A DNA stretch of 64,000 bases from Nocardia vinacea (GTDB lineage: Bacteria; Actinomycetota; Actinomycetes; Mycobacteriales; Mycobacteriaceae): NCBI RefSeq assembly GCF_035920345.1, contig NZ_CP109149.1, positions 4,154,001 through 4,218,000 of the forward strand, in the 5' to 3' direction. Position numbers and translations under genes: made by a program. Positions 40,691-48,322 of this stretch are shown one piece after another (position 1 is the first letter of the stretch; every line of letters begins with the position of its first letter). Below the pieces are notes generated by a model, which made no database searches, was not told the DNA's origin, and was given only the letters and a program-made list of their open reading frames with translations.

Positions 40691-40738
40691 ACACATAGAA
40701 ATCGCTGGACAGGCTGTCGCGCGCCTCGCGCGGCAGCT

Positions 40739-41005
40739 ACTCCCTCGAACACCAAGACCGATATCGAGGCGAAGAAAGGCCGCTATGCAGGCGCCGGGAT
40801 TCCGTCGTACTGGGAAGTGACATTGGATCGTGAATCCAGCGCCATCGCAACGGTACGCGCCTACGGCCTCGACATCGGGCACGTCCAACTACCGGATGGT
40901 GTCCCTCCGCTGCGCCCGGCCAACTATATTCTCCCCGACGAATGGACCCACGAGAACCCGGACGGCATCGCCATCGACTCCCCGTTCCCCATCGCCATCC
41001 CCTGA
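40739..41005 (+). pseudogene. Uma2-family nuclease remnant (C-terminal part only)
   Basis: Read in one frame from about 40739, the segment gives SNTKTDIEAKKGRYAGAGIP, SYWEV, then a strand-rich tail ending at TGA 41003-41005. The S-x-x-x-x-TD...K...YA-AGI-YW-V pattern is the second half of Uma2 (DUF820) restriction-endonuclease-like proteins. No start or N-terminal half exists, because the preceding 48 bp follow directly on the giant gene's stop. The remnant probably marks an old deletion or insertion edge. Confidence 0.65.
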
Positions 41006-41097
41006 ACCGAACTCGAACATTGACCGCAGCGACGACCTTTCGGTCCGAGCTCACGACAGTGGGAAAGCCGCGGCGTCCACCGAGGTTCAACGACAAG

Positions 41098-41132
41098 CGG
41101 CCGCACTCCGAAGCTGTTTCAGAATGCGGCCG
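41098..41132 (-). terminator. Probable bidirectional hairpin terminator after vapC
   Basis: A 15-bp inverted repeat (41098-41112 with 41118-41132, two mismatches that become G-U pairs when read on the minus strand) has a 5-nt loop. It lies 8 bp beyond the vapC stop and is GC-rich at the base. The U-tract is weak. Confidence 0.65.
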
Positions 41133-41139
41133 TTCACGG

Positions 41140-41514
41140 TCACACCACCTCGAGCCGAATGTCCGGGTCGAGAGCGCGGAGATCGCCGGGATCGGAGGTG
41201 ATAACGGCGCGGGCGCGGGTCAACCGAGCGCACACGATTACGTGCGCGTCCACCACATCGGCGGTGCCGGAACCGGCGAGGAGCGCACCGACGGCTTGGG
41301 CATGGCGTCGGTCGAGGTCGATGATCTCCACACCAGCCGCACCGAGCAGCCGCCCGATCGGATGCTGACGGGGACTGTTACGCCACACCTGTGCGAGCAC
41401 AGTAGCCGGCACGTGCACTTGCAGCCTGTTATCCATAGCGCGCTTGATCAGCGCGGTTGCGTGTGCGTTTCCCTTCTCGATGCCGATCAGCGCCCCCGCA
41501 TCGAGAATGATCAT
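41140..41514 (-). CDS. vapC: PIN-domain ribonuclease toxin, VapC type
   Basis: 124 residues starting MIILDAGALIGIEKG. PIN-domain acids are visible: the first Asp in ILDAGAL, Glu in IGIEKG, and the C-terminal acids in TADVVDAHVIVCA and VITSDPGDLRAL. Such toxins cleave RNA with Mg2+ and are neutralised by a co-expressed antitoxin. The ATG overlaps the antitoxin stop by 4 bp (ATGA), typical of a two-gene toxin-antitoxin operon. The longer upstream reading in this frame is Arg-rich antisense-like sequence and was rejected. Confidence 0.88.
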   Translation of the reverse strand: MIILDAGALIGIEKGNAHATALIKRAMDNRLQVHVPATVLAQVWRNSPRQHPIGRLLGAAGVEIIDLDRRHAQAVGALLAGSGTADVVDAHVIVCARLTRARAVITSDPGDLRALDPDIRLEVV

Positions 41515-41756
41515 GCGGCACCGCCGATTTCGGCGTCGTCGAGTCCGAGCACCCGGTCCGCCCAGGCGAGATCTTCGTCTGTCACGCCGGCCTCGCGCGC
41601 GAGTTCGTCGGCGATCTCCCGCGCGGTGGCCCAGTCGGGTTCGCGGCGGGCAATATCGGAAAACCAAGCGGATACGGAGGGGGCTTCACCGTGCGAGACG
41701 GCGGCCTCGGCCTTGGCAGCCACATCATCGGGAATGCTGATGGTAATCCGTTTCAT
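41511..41756 (-). CDS. vapB: VapB-type antitoxin with ribbon-helix-helix-like N-terminus
   Basis: 81 residues. MKRITISIPDDVAAKAEAAV is a ribbon-helix-helix start (strand RITISIPDD, then a helix). The acidic C-terminal half (DLAWADRVLGLDDAEIG) would wrap the toxin. It overlaps the toxin gene by 4 bp. Such antitoxins repress their own operon, and a palindrome lies just upstream at 41765-41780. Confidence 0.85.
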   Translation of the reverse strand: MKRITISIPDDVAAKAEAAVSHGEAPSVSAWFSDIARREPDWATAREIADELAREAGVTDEDLAWADRVLGLDDAEIGGAA

Positions 41757-41764
41757 ACTCCAAT

Positions 41765-41780
41765 CATACCATCGGGTATG
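41765..41780 (-). promoter_or_regulatory. Palindrome over the vapB promoter, likely autoregulatory operator
   Basis: CATACC-ATCG-GGTATG is a perfect 6+6 inverted repeat starting 9 bp upstream of the vapB ATG. Read on the minus strand it overlaps a TATGAT -10-like hexamer. Two further CATACT half-sites lie at about 41754 and 41789. Confidence 0.6.
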
Positions 41781-41787
41781 AGGATGT

Positions 41788-42174
41788 TCATACTATTCTC
41801 GACAGCGCCGGATTACCGAACCGGCGACCGGCGAGGTCTGCGGTCAGCGGGCCGCGGCGTGGGGTGCCGGATAGGTCGTAGAACGTCGCGCTCGCCGATC
41901 CGGTGAACTCGTCACCGTGCACGATCAGCTCGAAACGCACGATTCCCTTCTGCACCAACTCGGGATCCACACGGTCGACAGTGAATTCGAGGAAGGCGCC
42001 TAACACCGTTGCGCCGTCAGCCTTCCAGGTGCCCATGCCGTTGCTGTCGCTGGTGGTTCGGTTGCCGTGGTCCGGATTCGATTGCAGCATGGTGCCATCC
42101 GCGTGGAAGGTCATGACGTGGTAGCCGAACGGCGCGCCGTCGGCGATCACTTCCCAGACTCCGACGATACTCAT
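41788..42174 (-). CDS. Small beta-rich protein, lipocalin-like, function unknown
   Basis: 128 residues from MSIVGVWEVI. The pattern of short strands (YHVMTFHADGTML, GMGTWKADGATVLGAFLEF, IVRFELIVHGDEFTGSASAT) with a starting G-W motif resembles calycin/lipocalin-like barrels that bind small hydrophobic ligands. There is no signal peptide. Its ATG overlaps the aminotransferase stop (ATGA, 42171-42174), so it is probably translated with it. The family assignment is a guess from pattern. Confidence 0.7.
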   Translation of the reverse strand: MSIVGVWEVIADGAPFGYHVMTFHADGTMLQSNPDHGNRTTSDSNGMGTWKADGATVLGAFLEFTVDRVDPELVQKGIVRFELIVHGDEFTGSASATFYDLSGTPRRGPLTADLAGRRFGNPALSRIV

Positions 42175-43346
42175 GCGCACAGTCCGGCCAGCAGTTCGAT
42201 GCCGGGCTCGATCCGATGTTCGGGCACGGTGGCGAAGCTCAGCCGGAGCGCATTGCGTGGCGCATCGGTAGCAGCGAAGAACGCGGATCCGGGCAGGAAT
42301 GCGACTCCCCTGTGCAACGCTGGAACAACCAGCGCGTCGGCGTCGAAATCGGTTGGGCCCTCGACCCATACGAACATTCCGCCATCCGGTTCCGTCCAGG
42401 TGAATCCGGCCGGAAAGTACTTTTCCAACGCGGCAGCCACCGTATTCAGTTTGGCCGCATAGGTTTCCACGAGCAGACTCAGATGCGCGGATCCCACTGA
42501 CGTGCCGAGGAATTCGGCGGCGATCGCCTGATTGAAGGCGGAGGTCTGCATATCGATGCCCTGTTTGAGGGCGAGTACCGGTTCGAGCAGGTCGTCGGGC
42601 AGCACCGCGATGCCGATACGCAACGCGGGAGCAAGGGTTTTCGACAGCGAGGTTATGTAGGCGGTGCGGTCCGGCGCGAAAGACCACAGCGTCGGCAGCG
42701 GCTCACCCCGATACCGCAGGTCGATGTACACATCGTCCTCCACGACCAGTACATCGTGCCTGGTGATCACCTCGGCCACCTGCGCGCGCCGGGCCGCGGA
42801 CATGGTCCGCCCGGTCGGGTTCTGGAAGGTCGGCAGCAGATAGACGAACGCCGGATCATGGTGTGCCAGTGCATTGTCCAGCGCTTCCGGCAAGATGCCA
42901 TCCGCATCGGAGGCGACCTCGACCACCAGCGCACCGTGGCTGCGGAACACCTTCACCGCGGGGCCGTAGGTCGGTGTCTCCACCAACACCACCCCGCCGG
43001 GATACAGCAGCGCCATGCAGATGTTGTGCAGTGCACCGGATCCGCCCGTGGCGATATGCACCCGCTCGGGCGAACATCCGATGCTACGGCCGGACAACAG
43101 TATTCGCGCCTGCTCCAGCAACGGCGGGAAACCCTGCGTTAGTCCGTACTGCAATGCGGTATTCCCGTACTTCGCGATCGCGGCCGCGGCCAGTGACGCC
43201 ACCAGATCCCCCGGCAGCAGCGCCGGATCCGGCGCGCCGACCGCGAAGGAGATCACGTCCGGTCGGCGCGCCAATGTCGCGAATGCGTCGTCGATCGGCC
43301 CGCTGCGCATGGCCGTTTCCCGGCCGAGCGCGACACCAGTGCTCAT
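42171..43346 (-). CDS. PLP-dependent class I/II aminotransferase (MocR/LysN-like, no HTH)
   Basis: 391 residues of fold type I aminotransferase. YGLTQGFPPLLEQ near the N-terminus and GGSGALHNIC phosphate-binding region are followed by PTFQNPTGRTMS, VEDDVYIDLRY and SLSKTLAPALRIG, where Lys forms the Schiff base. LRLSFA carries the substrate-carboxylate Arg. It resembles 2-aminoadipate aminotransferases and the enzyme half of MocR regulators. No winged helix is present, and it starts directly in the catalytic domain. It is coupled to a cupin upstream and a small barrel-like protein downstream, each by a 4-bp overlap. Confidence 0.88.
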   Translation of the reverse strand: MSTGVALGRETAMRSGPIDDAFATLARRPDVISFAVGAPDPALLPGDLVASLAAAAIAKYGNTALQYGLTQGFPPLLEQARILLSGRSIGCSPERVHIATGGSGALHNICMALLYPGGVVLVETPTYGPAVKVFRSHGALVVEVASDADGILPEALDNALAHHDPAFVYLLPTFQNPTGRTMSAARRAQVAEVITRHDVLVVEDDVYIDLRYRGEPLPTLWSFAPDRTAYITSLSKTLAPALRIGIAVLPDDLLEPVLALKQGIDMQTSAFNQAIAAEFLGTSVGSAHLSLLVETYAAKLNTVAAALEKYFPAGFTWTEPDGGMFVWVEGPTDFDADALVVPALHRGVAFLPGSAFFAATDAPRNALRLSFATVPEHRIEPGIELLAGLCA

Positions 43347-43795
43347 ACCCGAGCCAACTCCCGCCGCAGTCGCGCGGCGACTTCCAGTGCCGCGGCATCG
43401 AACTCCGGCGTCAGCACCAGGTCATCGCTGAACAGCGGGTCGGTGCGAATATCCACCGCCACCAAACCCTCGGTGTCACTGAGATTCACCGCCACGTGCA
43501 CCACGCCCTCAGGGATGTACAGAAATTCGCCCGGCCCGTGCACATAGGGTTCCAACTCCGGACCGATCAGTGTCACCGCACGTCCGGTCACGCAGAACAC
43601 GATGGTCTCACTACGCGCGTGATAGTGCGCCCGCGCCACCTTCCCCGGCGCCATATTCACCATGGCCGCCGAAATGCCTTCGGCACCACAGGTATCCCTC
43701 GTTATGCAGGGCAGCAGATGCTGCTCCTGCGGTCCAACGACCTCCGCGACATCGGCTGCGGCAACCACTCGCACGGACTTGGCAATATTTCCCAT
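43343..43795 (-). CDS. Cupin-domain protein
   Basis: 150 residues from MGNIAKSVRVV. The cupin motifs are visible: KVARAHYHARSETIVFCVTG (motif 1 with two His and Glu) and GPGEFLYIPEGVVHVAVN (motif 2 with His). This is a metal-binding set typical of dioxygenases, isomerases or small-molecule sensors. Its stop overlaps the aminotransferase ATG (43343-43346). A weak ribosome site leaves the start somewhat uncertain, and the upstream extension is Arg-rich and improbable. Confidence 0.82.
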   Translation of the reverse strand: MGNIAKSVRVVAAADVAEVVGPQEQHLLPCITRDTCGAEGISAAMVNMAPGKVARAHYHARSETIVFCVTGRAVTLIGPELEPYVHGPGEFLYIPEGVVHVAVNLSDTEGLVAVDIRTDPLFSDDLVLTPEFDAAALEVAARLRRELARV

Positions 43796-43842
43796 TCGGC
43801 AATCCCAGACATCATTGTTTCGGACAGGGCAAATACTCGATT

Positions 43843-44202
43843 TCACGACTTCGCACGCAGTTGGTCGAGCTCCGCGCGGAGTTCGGCGATCTGGTTGTGC
43901 AGAGCCTGAATACAAACCAGCGCGACACCGCTGGCATCGACGTTGTAGATCCGCTTATCGCTGTCCCCGAAGCCGAAGGCAGCCCGAAAGTCTTGTGCCA
44001 TCGGACCCAGGTGTCGAACATCCGGCGATTCCCATTCGTACCGCCAGGTGCTGATCGGCAACCGCACGACCTCCGCGAGAATTTCGTAGCCGTTCACGGC
44101 TCGCTCATATCCCGGTTCATCTGCCGGCCCGGGCTGGATCTGCGGGGCCGACGCCCGACGGCGCCGACCCCGAAGTAGACCGAACACGTTCAGCGATCCC
44201 AC
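43843..44202 (-). CDS. S74 (tail-spike chaperone-like) domain protein, probably the 3' part of a split gene
   Basis: 119 residues from a GTG. The C-terminal two thirds match the peptidase S74 intramolecular chaperone pattern: LPISTWRYEWESPDVRHLGP, MAQDFRAAFGFGDSDKRI, VDASGVALVCIQALHNQI, then a coiled coil ELRAELDQLRA. The usual domain start (SDR-IKRD-VAVVWD) is missing here but present in the preceding overlapping reading frame (44190-44360). The Arg-rich N-terminus is therefore probably not native, and a frameshift is suspected. Confidence 0.7.
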   Translation of the reverse strand: MGSLNVFGLLRGRRRRASAPQIQPGPADEPGYERAVNGYEILAEVVRLPISTWRYEWESPDVRHLGPMAQDFRAAFGFGDSDKRIYNVDASGVALVCIQALHNQIAELRAELDQLRAKS

Positions 44203-44360
44203 ACCACCGCGACGCGATCACGCTTGATCGCCCGATCGCTCTCGATGGTCGCGCTCGCGACGCCTGCTGCGGCCGAGGCCAAACCTGTGCTGGCGGCAGC
44301 AATAATTGCGATTCGTGTGAGCACGGCCACGCGTGTGGTCATCGAGCTGATCTTCTTCAT
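44190..44360 (-). CDS. Signal-peptide-bearing 5' part of the split S74 protein
   Basis: 56 residues. MKKISSMTTRVAVLTRIAII and an Ala-rich stretch ending GVASA form a clear signal peptide with an A-x-A cleavage site. The mature tail TIESDRAIKRDRVAVVWDR is the expected beginning of the S74 domain continued in the next frame. A strong AAAGGAAG ribosome site lies 7 nt before the ATG. The stop overlaps the GTG of the downstream frame by 13 bp. A one-base insertion or a -1 shift would join the two. Confidence 0.65.
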   Translation of the reverse strand: MKKISSMTTRVAVLTRIAIIAAASTGLASAAAGVASATIESDRAIKRDRVAVVWDR

Positions 44361-44420
44361 GAATTACTTCCTTTCTCCCGAGGTCCCAGCCGACGGCTGC
44401 GGATCCACGTATCTATGCGA

Positions 44421-45293
44421 CTATTCGGGAACTCTCCGGAACGCGAACCGGAGCAGCACCAGGTGCTCGTTGTCGAATTGGCCGGCGGAGACGTCGAGGT
44501 ACCGCTCGTAGGTGTGGACGGAGGCCTCGCCGACGACTTCGGTCGCTTTATCGCGATTCGCCCGAAGTCGTTCGAGCCATTCCCGGCAGGTCTTGGCGTA
44601 GTCTTCCCGCCCGTTGACTACCGAGCGCACCTCGAACAATTTTTCTGCCGCGTGCGCCACCTCCGCGAACCTGGGCATATCGGATTCCGGGAAGATCTCG
44701 GCCCAGAGGAAGGCGTTATCGGCGATGACGGCGTGGTCGATCGGCCGGTTGCCCTTCGCGATCGTCTGCACGACCAGCCGTCCACCCGGCTTCAGAATTT
44801 TGTAGCAGTGCTCGAAGAACTGCCGATAGGCCGCGACCTTCTCCTGTCGAGAAGACCCGAATCGAACGAAGTGCTCCATCGCGCCGACGCAGAAGATGGC
44901 GTCGTACGGCTGGTCCGGCTGATGGTCGACCCAGCTCTCGAGTCGAACATCGATGCGGTCATCCGACAAACCCTTGATGTGGTCGTATTGCTGACTGCTC
45001 AAGGTGATTCCGGTAGCGTGCGAGACTCCGTACCGGTCGAGGGCCGCGCGCATGAGACTGCCCCAACCGCAACCGATATCGAGAATGCGCTGCGATTCGC
45101 GCGCCGCGCCCGATTCCAGCAGGTAATCGATCTTGCGCACCTGGGCCTGCTCGAGGGTGTCGCCGTCCTCCCATAGCGCGCACGAATAGTTCAGACCTGC
45201 ATCCAGCCACAGTTCATAGAACGAATTTCCGAAATCGTAGTGGTGCTGAATGGCATCCTGGGATGCTCCCCGGTACTCGGTCGTTTCCGTCAT
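44421..45293 (-). CDS. Cyclopropane-fatty-acid / mycolic-acid-synthase-like SAM methyltransferase
   Basis: 290 residues. AIQHHYDFGNSFYELWLD is the N-terminal helix motif of the CmaA/Cfa family, followed by LNYSCALWED, the SAM motif RILDIGCGWGSL, TGITLSSQQYDHI and the motif around FCVGAMEHFV with Glu. It probably methylates or cyclopropanates unsaturated acyl chains, or is a related small-molecule methyltransferase. The start MTETTEYRGA follows a GGAGG site 4 nt upstream. An MFS exporter lies 55 bp upstream and an acyl-CoA dehydrogenase beyond that, suggesting a lipid-related cluster. Confidence 0.85.
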   Translation of the reverse strand: MTETTEYRGASQDAIQHHYDFGNSFYELWLDAGLNYSCALWEDGDTLEQAQVRKIDYLLESGAARESQRILDIGCGWGSLMRAALDRYGVSHATGITLSSQQYDHIKGLSDDRIDVRLESWVDHQPDQPYDAIFCVGAMEHFVRFGSSRQEKVAAYRQFFEHCYKILKPGGRLVVQTIAKGNRPIDHAVIADNAFLWAEIFPESDMPRFAEVAHAAEKLFEVRSVVNGREDYAKTCREWLERLRANRDKATEVVGEASVHTYERYLDVSAGQFDNEHLVLLRFAFRRVPE

Positions 45294-45348
45294 GATTCCT
45301 CCGCATAGTCGATCAATGAGCGCATCGGCTCGAGATTGGTTTCGGTTG

Positions 45349-46956
45349 TCATCCGGCCCGTTGGTGCGGCATCTCGGTTCCCGCGAGCGCGTCGTGCTCC
45401 TCGAACGCGTCCGCGCCCAGCTGCCGATCGTCAGATGAGCGACCGCCGGAGCGGGCGGCTTGGATAAGCACCGCGACCAACGTGACGAGCACGACGGCCA
45501 GGGCGGCGATGAGCCCGGCCCGGTAGCCGTCGATGAACGCAAGGTGGATGTCGCGCATCAGCAGCGCCCCGGCAGACCCACCGACGCGGTCGGCCACCGC
45601 CACACCCTGCCCTACCGAATCGCGTGCCGCATCGGCCAGCGCGGCTGGAAGAGACTGCGGCAGTGTCAGATTCGCGCGATAGCAGATATCCGTCAGAGTT
45701 CCGATGATGGCGACCCCGATCGATCCGCCCACCTGCATCACCGTGGTGTTCGCGGCACCGCCGACACCGGCCCGGCGCGGCGGCAATGCGCCCATCACCG
45801 TGTCCTGTCCAACGCTCAGCACCATCCCGTAGCCGAGCCCGCCGATCACCAACACCACGAGCGTGGGCGCCACCGACGACTCGATGCTGGTGGTGAGTCC
45901 GTACACCAGCCCGGCCAGCATGATCGTGAGTCCCGCACTGAGGACACCGCCTGATCCGAGCGACCGCCGCAGCATCGGCCCCAGCCGCGCCCCGACCGCG
46001 ATCGCCGGTGCCCCGGGCAGAAAGGTCAGCCCCGCGGCGAGCGGCGAATAACCCCGCACCGACTGCAGATATTGGGTTACCAGAAACAGCACCCCGAACA
46101 TCGCGAGGAAGACCGCACCGAGGCTGAACATGGCGATCGGCACATTCGAGCCACCGAGCAACTGCCGGTCCAGCATCGGCTGCCTGCTTCGAACCTGCAC
46201 GACGGCGAACACCGCCAGGATCACCACCGCACCGATGAGCGCCACCAGTGTGCTCGGCGCGGTCCAGCCCTGCTCGGGCGCCTCGATGAGACCGAAAACC
46301 AGTGCACCGCAACCCAATGCAGCAGTCACCGTGCCGAGCCAGTCGATGGCGCGAACCTGATCGGCCCGAGTGACCGGCACCAGCGCCAGCACCGCGATCA
46401 ACCCGAGCAGCACCGCGCCGGTGAACACCACGAAGATCGAACCCCACCAGAAGTGGCCCAGCAGCAGTCCACCGAGCGGCGGACCCACCACAACGCCCGC
46501 CCCGTTCAGAGCCGCCCAGAGGGTGAAGGTCGTCGCGCGAGAGGCAGCGGTGTCACAGATGGTCGCGATGGTCGACAAGGTGGCCGGAACCATCACCGCC
46601 GCACCGACTCCCATGACCAGGCGAGCCACGATCAGTGTCGCACTGTCCGCGGCCACTGCCGCGACGACGCCGCCGAGCAGGAACAGCAGATACCCGCCCA
46701 CCAGAACGCGCTTGCGCCCCAACCGATCCGCGAGCGTGCCGCCGGTCAGCAGCAGCACCGCGAAGGCCAGGGTGTAGGCATCGACGATCCACTGCAACAC
46801 GCTGGTCGAGGCGCCGAGTTCGCGCGACAGTGTCGGCAACGCGACATTGAGGATCGTATTGTCCATCCCGACCAGGAAACTCGTGCCGCACAGTGCGGCG
46901 ATCACGAGACCGCGCGGCCGGGGCGTGGCCTCGGCGACGTTGTCGTGCACGCTCAC
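45349..46956 (-). CDS. DHA2-family MFS drug or metabolite exporter (14 TM)
   Basis: 535 residues. Motif D1-like GMDNTILNVALPTLSREL in TM1, motif A-like GGTLADRLGRKRV, motif C-like LNGAGVVVGPPLGG and 14 hydrophobic segments match the EmrB/QacA group. A GTG start at 46956 is chosen because an AGGAGG site lies 4 nt before it. A second in-frame GTG at 46950 is possible. It shares strand and close spacing with the downstream methyltransferase. Confidence 0.88.
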   Translation of the reverse strand: MSVHDNVAEATPRPRGLVIAALCGTSFLVGMDNTILNVALPTLSRELGASTSVLQWIVDAYTLAFAVLLLTGGTLADRLGRKRVLVGGYLLFLLGGVVAAVAADSATLIVARLVMGVGAAVMVPATLSTIATICDTAASRATTFTLWAALNGAGVVVGPPLGGLLLGHFWWGSIFVVFTGAVLLGLIAVLALVPVTRADQVRAIDWLGTVTAALGCGALVFGLIEAPEQGWTAPSTLVALIGAVVILAVFAVVQVRSRQPMLDRQLLGGSNVPIAMFSLGAVFLAMFGVLFLVTQYLQSVRGYSPLAAGLTFLPGAPAIAVGARLGPMLRRSLGSGGVLSAGLTIMLAGLVYGLTTSIESSVAPTLVVLVIGGLGYGMVLSVGQDTVMGALPPRRAGVGGAANTTVMQVGGSIGVAIIGTLTDICYRANLTLPQSLPAALADAARDSVGQGVAVADRVGGSAGALLMRDIHLAFIDGYRAGLIAALAVVLVTLVAVLIQAARSGGRSSDDRQLGADAFEEHDALAGTEMPHQRAG

Positions 46957-47101
46957 GTCTCCTCCTCGTCCACGCTCGGCTCCGCCACCACCGAGCAATG
47001 CCCAGCGGCATCGACTGCCCGCTCGCAGCACTTCCTCATATCTCCACCTCGCCGCCACTCGGCTCCACCGTGACGGCGGCCGTGTTGACTGGCTCGCTCA
47101 C

Positions 47102-48322
47102 TCAGGCCGCATTCGCATGGTCAGATTCCGCGGCGGCGCGAATTGCGAAGTCGCGGACCAATTCCTGCATGATCACCAGGCGATGCGCTTCCTCGGTCCC
47201 GCCGGCAATGCTGACGCAGACCGCGTCGAGCCACATCTGATAGAGCCCCGCGTCCTCCTGGACGCCGTAGCTGCCGCATATCTGGATGGTGTCGGTGACC
47301 GCATCCATGCAGGCCCGCATCGAGGTCATCTTCACTTGCGAGGCCTCGAGGGTGTAGCGCTGCCCGGCCGCCATTTTGGCTACCGCGTCGGCGGTGAGCA
47401 TGCGGACACTGTCCAGGCGCAACTTGATATCGCACAGGCGGCGCTGGATGTGCTGATGGTAGGCGATGACCTTGCCGCCTGCCTCGCGCGTCGCGGCAAA
47501 GCGCATGGCGTGCTGCAACATTCGATCCATCGCACCGGTCCCGACGAAGCCGGCCATGATGCGCTCCCGGCGCAGCGCTGCATTGAGCAGTTCCTTGCCC
47601 CGGCCCCGGCCGAGGACGTTCCGATGCGGGATGTGCACACCCTCGAACGCATAGCGACCGACCGGCGCCGATCGGGTGCCCGCGGGCTCCAATGGCGTCA
47701 CCGACACCCCTGGCGACGCGGTCTCCACCAAGACGCCGACAAGTTCGCCATTCTCGGCGTCCTTGGCCCACACCAGTGCCACATCCGCGACCGGCGCGCT
47801 GGTGATATGCCATTTGACGCCGTCGAGCCGGTAATCCTCACCATCGCGGGTGATGGTGGTGCGCGGGCGCAGGGCGTCGGTGCCGCCGTGTTCCTCGCTC
47901 AGCGCGAAGGCCAGGATCTCCCCACCGGTCGACAATCGACGCAACCACTGTTCACGCACCTCGGGTGCGGCCGCCTCCGCGATCACTCCCATGCCGAGCA
48001 GACCGTGGGTGATCGGCACGATGGTAAAACCTGGATCACCGCTGCCTGCCGCGATACCTTCCAGCGCCGCACCGAAATTCGCGACCGTGCCGGCCTGATC
48101 ACCGGCATCGATCAGGTCGAGAATGCCCTCGGCCACGATCGCATCCCACAGCACCTTGTTGAATGTGCGGTTGGTCCAGGCGTGGCGCGACGCCTGTTCG
48201 ACCTTCGCACTGGCCCGTTCGAAGCGAGCCCGGATATCCGCCGCGCTTTCCGGTCGCCGCGCAGAAGCGAGAACAGCCGCGACTCCCGGCACTAACGATG
48301 CCGATCTGGTATCAGTGTCCAT
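47102..48322 (-). CDS. Acyl-CoA dehydrogenase family protein
   Basis: 406 residues. FAD-dependent fold motifs: LAFALSEEHGGTDALRPRT (flavin/substrate loop), LDGVKWHITSAPVADVALVW, IPHRNVLG, a C-terminal helical bundle with GSYGVQEDAGLYQMW and AGGTEEAHRLVI. The usual catalytic Glu of the YEGT motif is replaced by Gly (IAGGTEE), so the base may sit elsewhere, as in long-chain or ACAD10/11-type enzymes, or the enzyme may have another chemistry. It is first in the minus-strand run, with a 145-bp gap to the exporter gene. Confidence 0.88.
   Translation of the reverse strand: MDTDTRSASLVPGVAAVLASARRPESAADIRARFERASAKVEQASRHAWTNRTFNKVLWDAIVAEGILDLIDAGDQAGTVANFGAALEGIAAGSGDPGFTIVPITHGLLGMGVIAEAAAPEVREQWLRRLSTGGEILAFALSEEHGGTDALRPRTTITRDGEDYRLDGVKWHITSAPVADVALVWAKDAENGELVGVLVETASPGVSVTPLEPAGTRSAPVGRYAFEGVHIPHRNVLGRGRGKELLNAALRRERIMAGFVGTGAMDRMLQHAMRFAATREAGGKVIAYHQHIQRRLCDIKLRLDSVRMLTADAVAKMAAGQRYTLEASQVKMTSMRACMDAVTDTIQICGSYGVQEDAGLYQMWLDAVCVSIAGGTEEAHRLVIMQELVRDFAIRAAAESDHANAA

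Noticed and set aside
43796..43915. N-terminal extension of the cupin gene
   Set aside because: The extra 40 residues are Arg/Pro-rich, overlap the S74 gene and precede the conserved start of the domain.
46072..47073. 333-codon plus-strand frame opposite the MFS exporter
   Set aside because: It is His/Arg/Gln-rich antisense of a membrane protein, without a ribosome site.
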